From Utricularia gibba (lineage: Eukaryota > Streptophyta > Magnoliopsida > Lamiales > Lentibulariaceae), in NCBI GenBank assembly GCA_002189035.1, contig NEEC01000004.1, forward strand, positions 3,162,001 through 3,226,000: DNA of 64,000 bases. The letters are read 5' to 3'. Numbering within the stretch: position 1 is the stretch's first letter; each line of letters begins with the position of its first letter. The position numbers were made by a program, and so were the translations under genes. Of the stretch, positions 25,595 through 36,020 are shown piece by piece. The notes under the pieces are model-generated. The model was not told where the DNA came from. It saw only the letters and a program-made list of their open reading frames with translations, and searched no databases.

Positions 25595-25768
25595 TGACCA
25601 TATTGAGCTCTTCTATAAATAGAAGAAATCATTACGGAGAAAAGGTTGGATCTTAAGAACTCTTCAACTTGTATCATCTTCTAGGCCACCTCCGTCTAGT
25701 GGAAATCTTCTCCGGCGAGCTCCGATAGCTCCGATAGCTCCGTGGTTTTTCCGTCATCCGGCGGTTTC
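25595..25768 (+). mobile_element. 5' LTR remnant of the Tat-like element
   Basis: Matches the 3' LTR from its TTGAGCTCTTCTATAAATAG phrase to GTCATCCGGCGGTTTC, then breaks off. Both the left part of the LTR and the U5 end are deleted. It contains a short duplication of GCTCCGATA not seen in the 3' LTR. Confidence 0.85.
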
Positions 25769-25854
25769 TACCAAAGAATGAAGCGAGCTTTAGGAACGTC
25801 AAAATTGGGACAGAGTCTATCAAAGTCCCCACCAAAGAATCTTGGATAATTGCT

Positions 25855-26526
25855 AAGGAAAATCATGAAGTACATCCGAGTTGACGACAACCTCAGGGCC
25901 GCGATGAAAAGCCGCGGGGAAATCCGTCCAATCCCGCAGCAAGAGACCTAACCTACCCTGGGCCCCAGGCCGAATAAGCGTCGTGAAGTATATCAGGCGG
26001 AACCAACCAGAAGAGATGCCTACTGTGAGATACACAACACCACTCGGCACGACACTGCCAACTGCCGAATAATGAAGAGGATGATCGAGCAGTATCATGC
26101 TGGTGGGGGGATAAACAACCCGACACGGAACACTGCACCAATGACGGACCGGAAAAGAGGACTTAACGAAGAAACGGGGAAGGAAGGTGGCCGATATCCG
26201 AAATTCCCATCAAAACCAGCAGAGGGAGCCCCACGAGCTGGCAGAGTCCCGAACCACGAAAGGGATCGAGACAAATCGGAAAGTTTAAAAAACCCTAACC
26301 AGGCACAAGGTAGTCCCCCTATGTTCGGGAAATCCATATGGTATCCGGGGGAACGGAAATTGATGTATCCGGGAAAGCACGGAAGAGATATTTGGATGAA
26401 GTCATAAGAGGAGAAGTCCTCGAGATGGGGAAACGTCCGATTGAGAAAGCCGCTTGGGAAAAGGAAGAGATCAACTTCTCCTTGGTAATATCAGGAATAT
26501 TAGGAATATGCGAAATGAAGTCATAA
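25855..26526 (+). pseudogene. gag C-terminal remnant, Tat-like element
   Basis: Encodes the last part of a gypsy gag with the motif YCEIHNTTRHDTANC starting at 26021, matching the CxxHx(n)Hx(n)C pattern of this group, then KRMIEQYHAGG. A frame change follows; the block EIDVSGKARKRYLDEV and EKAAWEKEEINFS (26338-26526) is the usual linker to protease. The N-terminal gag domains are absent. Confidence 0.75.
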
Positions 26527-26566
26527 CAGAGACATTCCAGCCGGCTCAGCCACACGAAATGAACCT

Positions 26567-27283
26567 TTGGTGATATCAGGAATATGCGGAAGCACCAAGG
26601 TAAGAAGGATTCTTGTTGATCAAGGGTCTTCCTGCAACATCATGAAAAAGGAAGTCACCGAATCACTGGTATTGTCCAAAGAGGGAGACATCCGTCCCAT
26701 GCACATGGAGTTATATGCGTTCGATCATTGGGCCGTACAGACAGTCGGAAAGATAATCTTACCCATGACATTCGGCACATCGGGATGAAATCGGACCGAA
26801 ATACTGGAGTTTTTGATTCTGGACTAGGAGGTCTCATACAACATCATCCTCGGCCGACCCGACATCAACCAATTCGGTATGTTACCCTCCACTGTGCATT
26901 TGAAAGTCAAGTTTCCCACACCAAGGGGCATCTGCACGCTAGATATCGACCAGCCAGCCGCTCGATCTTGTTATGTGTCTTCCTGCCGAGACCCCTGTGC
27001 GAAGAAGCCGAGGATAATGATGGTAGAAAAGGAGCACCGGGAACCTCCCAGACAAGCAATGGAACCAGTGGGGTACAAGCCAGTGCAACTAGTTCCAGGA
27101 GATGCGCAGAAGGCGACCCGCATTGGTGCCAATCTAGACACCAGATTCAAGAAGAGGTTAGCTGAACTTTTGATGAAGAACGCCAATATTTTTGCCTGGG
27201 CTGCTGCAGACTTTGTAGGCATCGATCGATCCGTCACTCAGCATCACATTGATATCTACCCGGGGGCAAAGCCAATTCGATAG
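26567..27283 (+). pseudogene. aspartic protease and linker, Tat-like element
   Basis: Reads VRRILVDQGSSCNIMKK with the catalytic aspartate at 26618-26620, in the DxGSS form typical of plant gypsy elements. After a stop and frame change it continues as ILGRPDINQFGMLPSTVHLK and KFPTPRGICTLDIDQPAAR, then a segment ending FAWAAADFVGIDRSV and HHIDIYPGAKPIR, which leads into reverse transcriptase after an in-frame stop at about 27281. Confidence 0.8.
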
Positions 27284-27979
27284 AAGCAACGGCACTTCTC
27301 TGAAGAAAAGTGTCGAATTATCAAGGAGAAAACAAAGGAGCTCCTAGAAGCCGGCTACGTGAGGGAGATCCAATACTCGGAATGGGTGGCCAATCCGGTC
27401 GTCGTCCCAAAGCCCGGGGGAAAATGGAGAATGCTCGTCGACTTCACTGACCTCACCGCCTGCTATGAAAGGGATCCCTACCCCTTGCCAAAGATCAATA
27501 AGCTGGTGGATGCCATTGTCGGATCCAGATTCCTGAGCACCATGGATGCCTATTCGGGATATCATCAAATCTTCGTTGCCGAAAAAGACCAACCGAAAAC
27601 CACCTTTTACACCAAGAATGGAGTTTACTGCTACGTGGCGATGCCCTTCGGATTGAAGAATGCTGGGGCGACTTATCAGAGGTTGGTAAATAAAATATTC
27701 TCTTCTCAAATCGGTACCTTGATGGAGGTGTATGTGGACGATATGATCGTGAAATCTATGAATGAGGAAGACCATTTAGCGTATTTGTACTCTTGTTTCT
27801 CTCTATGTCGGTCATACGAGTTAAAGCTTAACCTAATGAAATGTTGCTTCGAGGTGCAAAGCGGAAAATTCCTTGGGCATTACGTATCGGAAAGAGGAAT
27901 CGAGGCTGACCCCGAGAAGATTAAGGCAATATGCGAAATTGGCTGCCCTCAGCCGTTTCATATCTCGATCAGCCGATAA
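27284..27979 (+). pseudogene. reverse transcriptase, Tat-like element
   Basis: Copies the element RNA into DNA in active relatives. Conserved blocks: EAGYVREIQYSEWVANPVVV, GGKWRMLVDFTDL, FLSTMDAYSGYHQI, VAMPFGLKNAGATYQRLVN, then the catalytic YVDD at 27731-27742 and GKFLGHYVSERGIEADPEKI. The domain is close to complete. After KAICEIGCPQPF the frame is lost and an insertion interrupts the connection to RNase H. Confidence 0.88.
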
Positions 27980-28048
27980 GTCAGCGTCTTTCTTCAAGGT
28001 ACTGCGAAAGGGAAATGCTTTTGAATGGAACGAGGATTGCCGAATTGC

Positions 28049-28218
28049 CCATTACTTAGGTTGTATCTTTCATTTCTGCATCTTAAAAACCCCCTTTTAC
28101 AAAACCGTGACATTTTGTAGAAGTTGCTTGCAAACACTTTTCACGAAAAACAACTCCCTGAGATCGATACTTGTACTACGCTATCTAGTGTTTTACGTTT
28201 TAAAATATTTAAAATTTT
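28049..28218. other. about 170-bp insertion in the RT-RNase H linker
   Basis: The coding text runs FEWNEDCRIA up to about 28048 and resumes as EEMTRNNLSSPLLLVAPKAG near 28219. The segment between has no coding sense in any frame that fits and ends in an AT-rich run. It looks like a small foreign insertion or retrotransposon scrap. No clear target duplication was found. Confidence 0.5.
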
Positions 28219-28990
28219 TTGAGGAAATGACACGCAACAATCTCTCATCACCCCTGCTCCTTGTGGCTCCGAAGGCCGGGGAGCCCCTAGGACTTTATCT
28301 GTCGATATCGCCCGTTGCAGTAAGCGAAGTCTTGGCACTGAAGATTCTATGTGAGCAAGGTTCTATTACCGGCCGAAACCCGGTATACGGTGACAGAAAA
28401 ATTCATCTTGGCACTGAAGATGGCGGCTCTGAAGAATATCCTGTCTCGACCAGAGATTTCCAGAAGGGTTGCCAAATGGGCAGTCGAATTGAGTATGATG
28501 GACATTGAGTTTAAGTCGAGAACAGCGATCAAGGCCCAACCCCTTGCCGATTTTGTGGTCGAAATGACCAGACCTTGCTCGAAGGGATGAAAATTGCCAG
28601 GGAGCTTGGTGTTGCAGAGCTCGACGTTTATACGGACTCACGGTTGGTACAAGGACTGTATTCAGGTGAATATGAAACCCATGACCCCCTGATGGATCTG
28701 TACTGTGCTAAGGTAAAGGAGTTAGCTAGGACCTTCAAGGAGTACACTTTGTCACATGTTGCATGCGACAAAAATGGATCCGCGGACAGCCTCGCCCGAT
28801 TTGCAGTGGGTTTTCTGGGATTAAAGGAAGGGAGTGTGACGATCCGATTGCGGGATCAGCCTTCGGTAACTTTGCGGGCGGTGAATCATATTACCCAACG
28901 ATTAGGAAACGACATGTCTCCACAACTGAACCTCCTGGAAGATTGGACATTGCCCTACATCCGATACTTGCAAAACAGGGAAAAGCCACC
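28219..28990 (+). pseudogene. RNase H and partial second RNase H, Tat-like element
   Basis: The first RNase H covers about 28230-28590 with LLLVAPKAGEPLGLYLSISP and, in another frame, TEKFILALKMAALK, SRPEISRRVAKWAVELS and TAIKAQPLADFVVEM. It is followed by the back half of a second, archaeal-type RNase H: LEGMKIARELGVAELDVYTD, SRLVQGLYSGEYE, KEYTLSHVACDKNGSADSLA (28575-28800). The front half of that second domain, with its first catalytic aspartate, is missing: DFVVEMTRP joins directly to the ...LEGMKI block. Confidence 0.8.
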
Positions 28991-29039
28991 CGGTAAAATG
29001 GAAGCCTGACAGCTAGAGATTAAGGCAAGGAGATATACA

Positions 29040-29825
29040 GTGATAAACGGAATTCTCTATCGAAGATCATTAGATGGGCCCCTATTGAGGTGTATCGGGA
29101 TAAAGCACTCTCAAGAACTTATAACCGATCTGCATGAAGGGGAATGTGGCAGCCATGTCGGAATACGATCCTTGTGCAGGAAAGCTTTGAGAACTACATA
29201 TTATTGGCCAACTATGAAGCGGGATATTACCGAAATGGTGAAGAAGTGCAAATAATGCCAATACCATGCAAGTATACCAAGAAAACCGGTAAATGACCTA
29301 ACCTCTCTTCCGTTCTCATGCCCGTTCGATCGGTGGGGCGTGGATATTATGGGATCGTTCCTCCAAACCTCGGGCCAGAGGAAATTTGTCATTGTGGGAG
29401 TCGAATATTTCTCCAAGTGGGTAGAGGCTGAAGCCGTGGTAAAAATATCAGAGGAGACCGTTATTCAATTTCTGTGGAGAAATATCTTCATCCGATTCGG
29501 GATTCTTCAAGAACTAGTGACCGATAACGGAACCCAATTCGCTAGAGGAAGAATGGATGCATTCTTGGATAAATATTCGGTCAAGCACAACTTCACCTCG
29601 GTGTATCACCCGCAGAGCAATGGTCTCACGGAGGTAACAAACCGAACGCTCAGGCTAGGTATGAAGACTAAGCTTGAGGATTTCGGAGGGTCGTGGGCAG
29701 ATCGCCTGGATGAGGTGCTGTGGTCGTATCGTACCACCCCTCAAACCACCACGGAAGAGTCTCCCTTCTTATTGGTTTATGGTTTAGAAGCTGTATGCCT
29801 GATTGAACTAACCCTGAAAAGCTAA
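29040..29825 (+). pseudogene. integrase, Tat-like element
   Basis: The zinc-binding region is seen as LHEGECGSHVG...TTYYWPTMKRDITEMVKKCK, then a stop and CQYH. The catalytic core keeps DIMGSF, TDNGTQF and the glutamate in NGLTEVTNRTL, so all three DDE positions are present. The line ends PFLLVYGLEAVCLIEL with a premature stop near 29823; downstream chromodomain-like sequence is not evident. Confidence 0.87.
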
Positions 29826-30856
29826 CTGGCTCAATATCAATCTCTATCATAGGTTTGCGCAGGATTCGGTATTTCCTTCCTCAAAACTCAAGCGGCTATA
29901 GATTCCTCCAAAGTGGAGATGAGTAAACGAAACCATAAGCCCTGACCGAGTCACGTAAGCCTAAGCAGACCCTCAAAAACCTAAATCATAAGGCCTGGCC
30001 AAGTAACGTAAGCCCAGGCAAATCTTCTAAACCTAGGTGCCAACGACAAGAGTAAGCCCTGGTACATCTCAGGCACCGGTTTCCGTAAACCGCACGCGTA
30101 AGCCCCGAAAAGCCCTTAAGTACCAACCTTACCGCCGAAATCTCGAGACGGCGAGAGCACCCAAAGCAGATCTACCCATGTGCAAAACAATGGGATCTCG
30201 GCCGGAAGAGGGCCCATTTGGATTGAGGAAGTCACTCAACCCGTGAGGGGTCCAGGTCTAGTTCCCTAGCAGCGATTCAGCTCGCGTAAGGAAAAATACT
30301 AAGGCAAATCAAAGCCAAAAAACCCAACCAGAGGGTTGGCAAAAGGACACCTACCCCCGGATCACGAAAGCCCAGACGAACCTCCCAAGTCTAAGCCCAA
30401 AATGGACACAATGAACCAGCTAGGGGCTTCCCCAAAATGTGACATCATCTAAACCCGGGCCTTATTGACTAAGGTAAGCCCTAGAACGATTCGAGTTTCA
30501 CCTTCCCAAACCATCTGCGTAAGCTCCGAAAAGGCCCCAGTGTGGGGTTCTTGCTGCCAGATTTTGAAGCGGCAAATACACTCGGAATAAATTTGGCTGA
30601 AACACGCGGAAGATACACTCGAATAGAAGAGACGATTCGGTCTGCAAGGGGTTCCGAGTCATACCCTTGGCACATACGCATGCGGAAAAATCCTGCTAGG
30701 AGATTAGCAAACCATGCAACACACCAAGCAAGAGGATCGATAACAGACGAAGCGATATGCAAAAATTGAATAAACCAACAAAGGAAATCTCGAAGCAAGA
30801 TTCCAAAAAGTGTAAAACCCCGAAACTGGGGTAAAAACATCAGTTTCATGAAGGAG
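29826..30856. other. non-coding repeat zone with CGTAAGCC words
   Basis: Lies between integrase and the antisense ORF. The word GTAAGCC (or near forms) recurs with irregular spacing at about 29955, 30015, 30052, 30099, 30474 and 30520, often followed by C-rich text such as CCCCGAAAAG. No coding sense is visible. Repeat-rich spacers at this place are usual in Tat-lineage elements. Confidence 0.6.
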
Positions 30857-32954
30857 TTAGAGTTCAGGAACGTGATCAGTTGAAGGACCAACATGCCCTT
30901 CCATCCTTGCCCTCAGCTTGCCATCATTTTCCCGTCCGATTCTGGCCTGAATAAGCGCTATAAGACGCTCCCTATCAGCCTCGAACCCGAACTCCGGGGC
31001 TTGATACACGTCCGCAATCACATCTAGCATGTTTTCATCCTTCCTCAGGGGATCCACCCTGTCGAAATGCGGATTCGTGATCGACAACCCGAACTCTTGG
31101 CTGATTTGACGCCTTTGCCGGTATACAAGCAAGCCGATCAAGTCCCCTGCATAAATATTGGATAGTTCAGCAAAGCAAGCCGAATTGATAAAATCATTCA
31201 GAAGCCCCCGTCGAGACGCCTCCTTCTCCAACAATTCGGCTTCCAAGGCCGAAACCCGAGTCCGAGAATGCTTCAACTCCGCCTATGTTTCCTCGAACTT
31301 CACTTTGAAGCCCTCCCTTTCGGAGTTGACGTCATCGATTGCTTTCCCCATCTCATCTACCACGTTTTGTAGCTCCTCTTCCCGACAAGAACACTTCCCG
31401 AGAGTTGTCCGCAGTGAATTCCCTTCCTCCTCTAACTGTTTCATCTTAGCATCCTGAGTCGCTACACGAGTCTGAAGTCGGGAAACCTCCTCCGAGTGGG
31501 AACTTATCCCCATAGTCATCCCCCATTCGAACATCAGAGCCTAAAAAGTATCAAAAAATCATCATCATTGAGATAGGAACTGGCTTATGTAACTCCAAGA
31601 AGGAAGAAGACGAGTACCTGCCAGATTCCCTTGAGCACAACCTCCGGTTGAATGTCCAGAGGACTTGATACGGCTTCCTCCAGCAACCTTCTCAATTCGG
31701 CAGGAATCGAAGACGGAGGGAGCACCGGATTGCCCTGCCTCTGATTGGAGTGGAATCACTCTGTATCCCATTTGGAGGGGCCGATGTGGAGGCACCTGCC
31801 GAATTGAACCCCACACCGAAAGTCAGGGGTTTAGCGACCCTTGGAGAAGGGAAAAGCCTCCCTTTCCCCTTTCCGATTGAGGGGGGAGGGGGGGTCGGCT
31901 CTCGGCCCCCGAAACTTCAATCGCCTGAACCCCATCCGAGGAATGTCCAGCGGTACCCGATTGAACTTCAGAAGAATTGGCCTAGAAGGAAAGAAAAGGT
32001 CGGAATTGAAAACTCATGACAACGGATCGCAAAAGCTAAGTCGACCTGTACAAGGGGGGTTGCATCTGGTTCTCGCATTCGACGCATCTCAGCCAAGAAA
32101 CGTGCCATCACTAAATCCTCCAGGGCGTTCCTTCGTGCCATCTCTTCAGCTGCATATGAAAATCGGAAAAGCGGTAAAGCATGACGTGAATACTGCAACA
32201 CCGAAAAGCAAAACCTAACTACCTCCACGCTTCTTAGAAGGCTTCTGTGCACGGACCTTAACCCTTTTTCTTTTCTTTTGAGTTGAGGGTCGAATGGAGG
32301 ATTCGGGAACCAAATGAGAGGGGGTGGGGGCTATTGGATCAGAAGCGGGAGGCGCTGCCGACTCAGGTCACTGCCCATCCCGGTTACGACCAACAATCCC
32401 ACAGGCCGTAAGCAATCACGCGAGAGCATTGAGGCCTGAGACTCGAACCTAACAGAGCAGTCACCCAGTGTACGATATACCTCCCTACGACACTCATTAG
32501 AGAGGCAAAAATGACCAAAGAGTTTTACTTTGAAAGGGGTTGGGGGTTTAACCAGAAAGTTCCACCTAGCCCTCAATGGAGGAGCGACCCAGATGAAATA
32601 AGACCACCAGTCGTGGTGAGTATCAGGAGCTTTTAAAATAAATTCGGGGTGGTCTTCAAACTGGCGAAACTGGAAGTGGGAGAAGCCATGCATCGGACGT
32701 TTCTCCTTGCGAACAGCGACCTTGAAGAGTTGAAAGAAATCAACTAGCGTCATGTTCGGATCCATGCCGGCCGAATAGAAGAGAAAAGTGGTGAAGTAGA
32801 AGATCGAATTAGGGGCGAGGCAATAGAGCGGAACCGAAAACATGTTGAGAAATTGAACAAGTAGACGATGGAGAGGAAATCGGAGGCCGCTTTCTAAGTA
32901 GGCGAGGGGGTCGGAAGGCTGAAACGGGGAAGAGGCCTTTCCCCGGACCCTCAA
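30857..32954 (-). pseudogene. antisense ORF protein of Tat-like element, broken
   Basis: Runs against the element. The upstream block (32954-32331) reads FPLHRLLVQFLNMFSVPLY, FHFQF-like FSHFQFRQFEDHPEFIL and WWSYFIWVAPPLRARWNF. This resembles the plant domain catalogued as putative gypsy-type transposon (Transposase_28, PF04195). Next come 32252-31968 and 31816-31565 with little to recognise, then a coiled-coil stretch (31534-31283: SRLQTRVATQDAKMKQLEEE, EEELQNVVDEMGKAIDD). After a stop a C-terminal block follows (31276-30857: FNS-like NDFINSACFAELSNIYAGDL, FDRVDPLRKDENMLDVIADV). The pieces may be exons or decay products. Function is unknown. Confidence 0.65.
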
Positions 32955-33559
32955 GGGATTTGGCTATCCCTCGCCTGGGAAATGACTTATTCCTCAGGAA
33001 TCGAATATCTGGGCCGAATAGTAGGAATGTTCAACTCACTAGATTTCCTACCCATATCGCTTTTAGGAATCGAAAAAGGAAGGAGTTTCAAGGGGCTTGG
33101 AAGAAAAGAGTGGAAACCCTAAGAAAAAGTGGGAATGAAGGGAGATTCGAAGACCTAACGGAGAGTTAAGCAGACTCAGGAATGCAAAAAGTTGTGGAGA
33201 GGGCGTGGATACCTGAAAAATGTGCAGTCTCCGGTGGGTAACACGGCGGCGAGCACGGCGGAGTTCAAAGAGCGCTGGAACCTCGCGAACGAACAAAGAA
33301 AGCAAAGGAGAGAAATGACAGAGGGTGCGCATATTTATAATGGAGACATTCGGGAGACGAAGCGACGTGACGTTTAAGGTGCCAAAATGAGCGGGAAAAA
33401 ACGTGGCGTGTTTGCGAGGTGACACGTGACGGAGGTATCGGACCAAAGCGGTTTGCGGCTCATTCGTGGAAAGTGGCACCTCAGAAATCGGCGTTGTAAT
33501 AATTCTGATTTCCCGACTTACCCCAAAAGGGCCAATATCGGCAAATCAGAGGGGCTGAA

Positions 33560-34094
33560 TGATGGAGGATAAATCAGTCGAGCGTAATCTGCTCCTAAAA
33601 GGCTGCCAAAAGAGACTCTGAAGCGATAATGCTAGACGACAGACCGATATCTGTCAGAAATCTGACAGATATGCCATATGGCACAGTCTGAAAAGCGACC
33701 GAATTACGGCATAACAGGCGGCCGATATCTGAAAAGCGAGATCGTATAGCAGGTGCAGAAAGCAACCGATATTTGCAGACGTCAGGATTCGACCAAATTG
33801 AGCTCTTCTATAAATAGAAGAAATTATTACGGAGAAAAGGTTGGATCCTAAGAACTCTTCAACTTGTATCATCTTCTGGGGCACCTCCGTCTAGTGGAAA
33901 TCTTCTCTGGCGAGCTCCGATAACTCCTTGGTTTTTCCGTCATCCGGCGGTTTCCACGTAAAAATCTTTACCTACTCTTGCTTCAATTGATCAGACCGAA
34001 CCATTCGCGAAACACACAACTAAGTGCGATATTCCCGACCACATCTATCACCCTAAAATCGGTCTCATCTCGGATACCGATTTTACCCATAACA
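33560..34094 (+). mobile_element. 3' LTR of the Tat-like element
   Basis: A 535-bp LTR from TGATGGAGG to ACCCATAACA, the same length as the solo LTR at 16894-17428. It is preceded by a purine-rich AGAGGGGCTGAA tract (33548-33559) that should prime plus-strand synthesis. It contains a TATAAATAG phrase near 33810 as the likely promoter. Confidence 0.92.
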
Positions 34095-34974
34095 ATGTAA
34101 TAACTTGAAGAACATTTTTAGCTCCAATCCATTCAATTACTTTCACGAATAACAACAACAATGTCTTGGCAACTTTAACTTTGGAAGACAAGTCCACAGA
34201 TTTGTAAAACGCAATACCATTTGGACTATATATTAAAAAATTAACCAAGAATCTTGATGACATATCAGTCCAACCATTAGTCATTACAGTACAACATATC
34301 TTTACCCAACTACTTCTCATTGTATCTATCCAGAGTAATAACTCTTGCTTAATAGTTTTCAATAAAGGCACACGTAACTCATGACATGAAGGAACATCTA
34401 AAGCATCATCCAATTTAGTTACCGCCACTTACATTTTTGTAAAATAATTAGATCTACAAGCCATCAGAGGAACACCTATGTCATAAAAGAATTTGGCAAT
34501 TAACACCTTGGCTTGGGTTACCATATCTGTTGAAGTCATAAATTTTTTCATTGTTGTCTGTTTCATTTCTTTCTTCTTGCTACTTCCAACACCACAATCA
34601 AAACTTCTTATTTCATCTTCAAAATTGGATGCTTCCAAATCAGATATATCATAATCACAAGTTGAGTACGGTTGCTCAATACTCTTTTTTTTTGTGCTCT
34701 TAGATGATTCAGGATGTAGAGCTACATAAATATCTTCATTTACATTCAAAGTAACCTTTAAACATTTTGCAATTTGCCCATTGATGCAAGCAAGATGCTG
34801 TTTCACACGATAAATTCCATCTTCTTCAAACTTCTTGTCGCAAAAATTACAAAAAATCACATTTTTTCCATTAGTCATCTGCATTCTTGCATACTTCCAT
34901 ACAACATTACTTCTACTGCTATTTTGTAATGGTTTCATAGATTTTGGTGTATCATCAATATTATTGCTTTCCAT
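34095..34974 (-). pseudogene. hAT transposase, N-terminal part only
   Basis: The first ORF (34974-34429) starts at ATG and carries a BED-type zinc finger: VVWKYARM..., CNFCDKKF, then YRVKQHLACINGQIAKC. A stop follows, then 34428-34095 has the DUF659-like region with TVMTNGWTDMSSRFLVNFLI, SPNGIAFYKSVDLSS and GAKNVLQVIT. The gene stops exactly where the Tat-like 3' LTR begins, so the catalytic core and dimerisation domain were lost on the far side of that insertion. Confidence 0.85.
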
Positions 34975-35572
34975 AGCTCAAAAACAAACTTGAATATAAT
35001 AAAATAATTATAATTCAAAAAACAATTCAAACTAATCATAGCTCCAACATTTATATTACTTAAAGAAATGAACAATAGTATAGTAATAGTCATGAAAGTA
35101 TATAAATTGCAATAAAAAAAATCATAATAACAACAATACACATAAAAACATTGTAGTAAATAAAAAATATAAAATAATTACCAAGATAAATTGCAAGGGT
35201 TATGAACTCTCCCAAACGCTATCACGATTAGATTGAAGTAGTTTTTGAAGCAAACTTTGTGATACAATTCGAGGAATTGAGAATTGTATCATCTGGACAT
35301 ATGACTATGAAACCCTAAATTGTTTAAAAAAACGAATTTTGGGCTTTATTGAAATTTGAACCCAAAAATGAGTGAAAAATGATGCCCATAAACTCCAATA
35401 AAAAAACTGGTAAGGTTGACAGAAAGTGGGCCACAGTCCACAGTCCACATATTTTTTATAAATCCGGAAATTCATTAACATGTTAACCAGTAATTTGGAA
35501 AAAGCCGGTTAACCGGGTTCACCTGCTGGCTAGCCGCCCAATTTGAAAACACAGATCACGAACACTATGAAT
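34975..35572 (-). mobile_element. 5' end of the hAT element
   Basis: Non-coding leader of the hAT element, AT-rich. Its outer end, read on the minus strand from about 35572, begins CTGTGTTTTCAAATTGGGCG and then GTTAACCGG-type words, which fits an hAT terminal repeat and subterminal region. The other end of the element is not in the window, so the repeat pair and 8-bp duplication cannot be verified. Confidence 0.55.
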
Positions 35573-36020
35573 ATGGATTAACTATAAGCCATACCTGTTA
35601 ATGACATAGTATTACTTTTTTAAAAAATAATTATTTTTATTTATTGTATATTTCATTTAATATATAAAAACTATATTGTAAAATAAATTTTTTATTTGAT
35701 AAAAATTATTTAGTAAATATTATTTTTAAAATTAGGAAAAAAATTCAATTCAACATAATTTGTTATCCATTTTTATGTAATTAAAAATATTAACACTTTA
35801 TTTAACTAATTAATTTTTTTTTCAATATCATAAATCAAAATTTTTTTGTAAATAAATACTAATATAAATTATTTAATATATGATACATTAATTCAACATA
35901 AAATATTTTAAAAAAATAAGCACGCACGTCATATTAATCCCTTATTATTAAGTTGAATTAATTTTAATTTGGAACTACATACATTGCAAGCATAGATTAC
36001 TCAAACATACGTTGCATCGT
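35573..36020. other. AT-rich spacer, nothing recognised
   Basis: About 450 bp of AT-rich DNA between the hAT end and the solo Athila-type LTR. Confidence 0.4.

Larger units (their letters stand above)
25595..34094 (+). mobile_element. Tat-like Ty3/gypsy retrotransposon, 5'-truncated
   Basis: Order on the plus strand: fragment of the 5' LTR (25595-25768), end of gag, protease, reverse transcriptase, RNase H, part of a second RNase H, integrase, a non-coding repeat zone, an antisense ORF, polypurine tract, 3' LTR (33560-34094). A second RNase H domain and an antisense ORF between integrase and 3' LTR are known traits of the Tat lineage. The outer half of the 5' LTR and most of gag are missing, and several frameshifts and stops occur, so it is not autonomous. 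It is inserted in an hAT transposase on its right side; no target duplication can be checked because the left end is lost. Confidence 0.85.
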
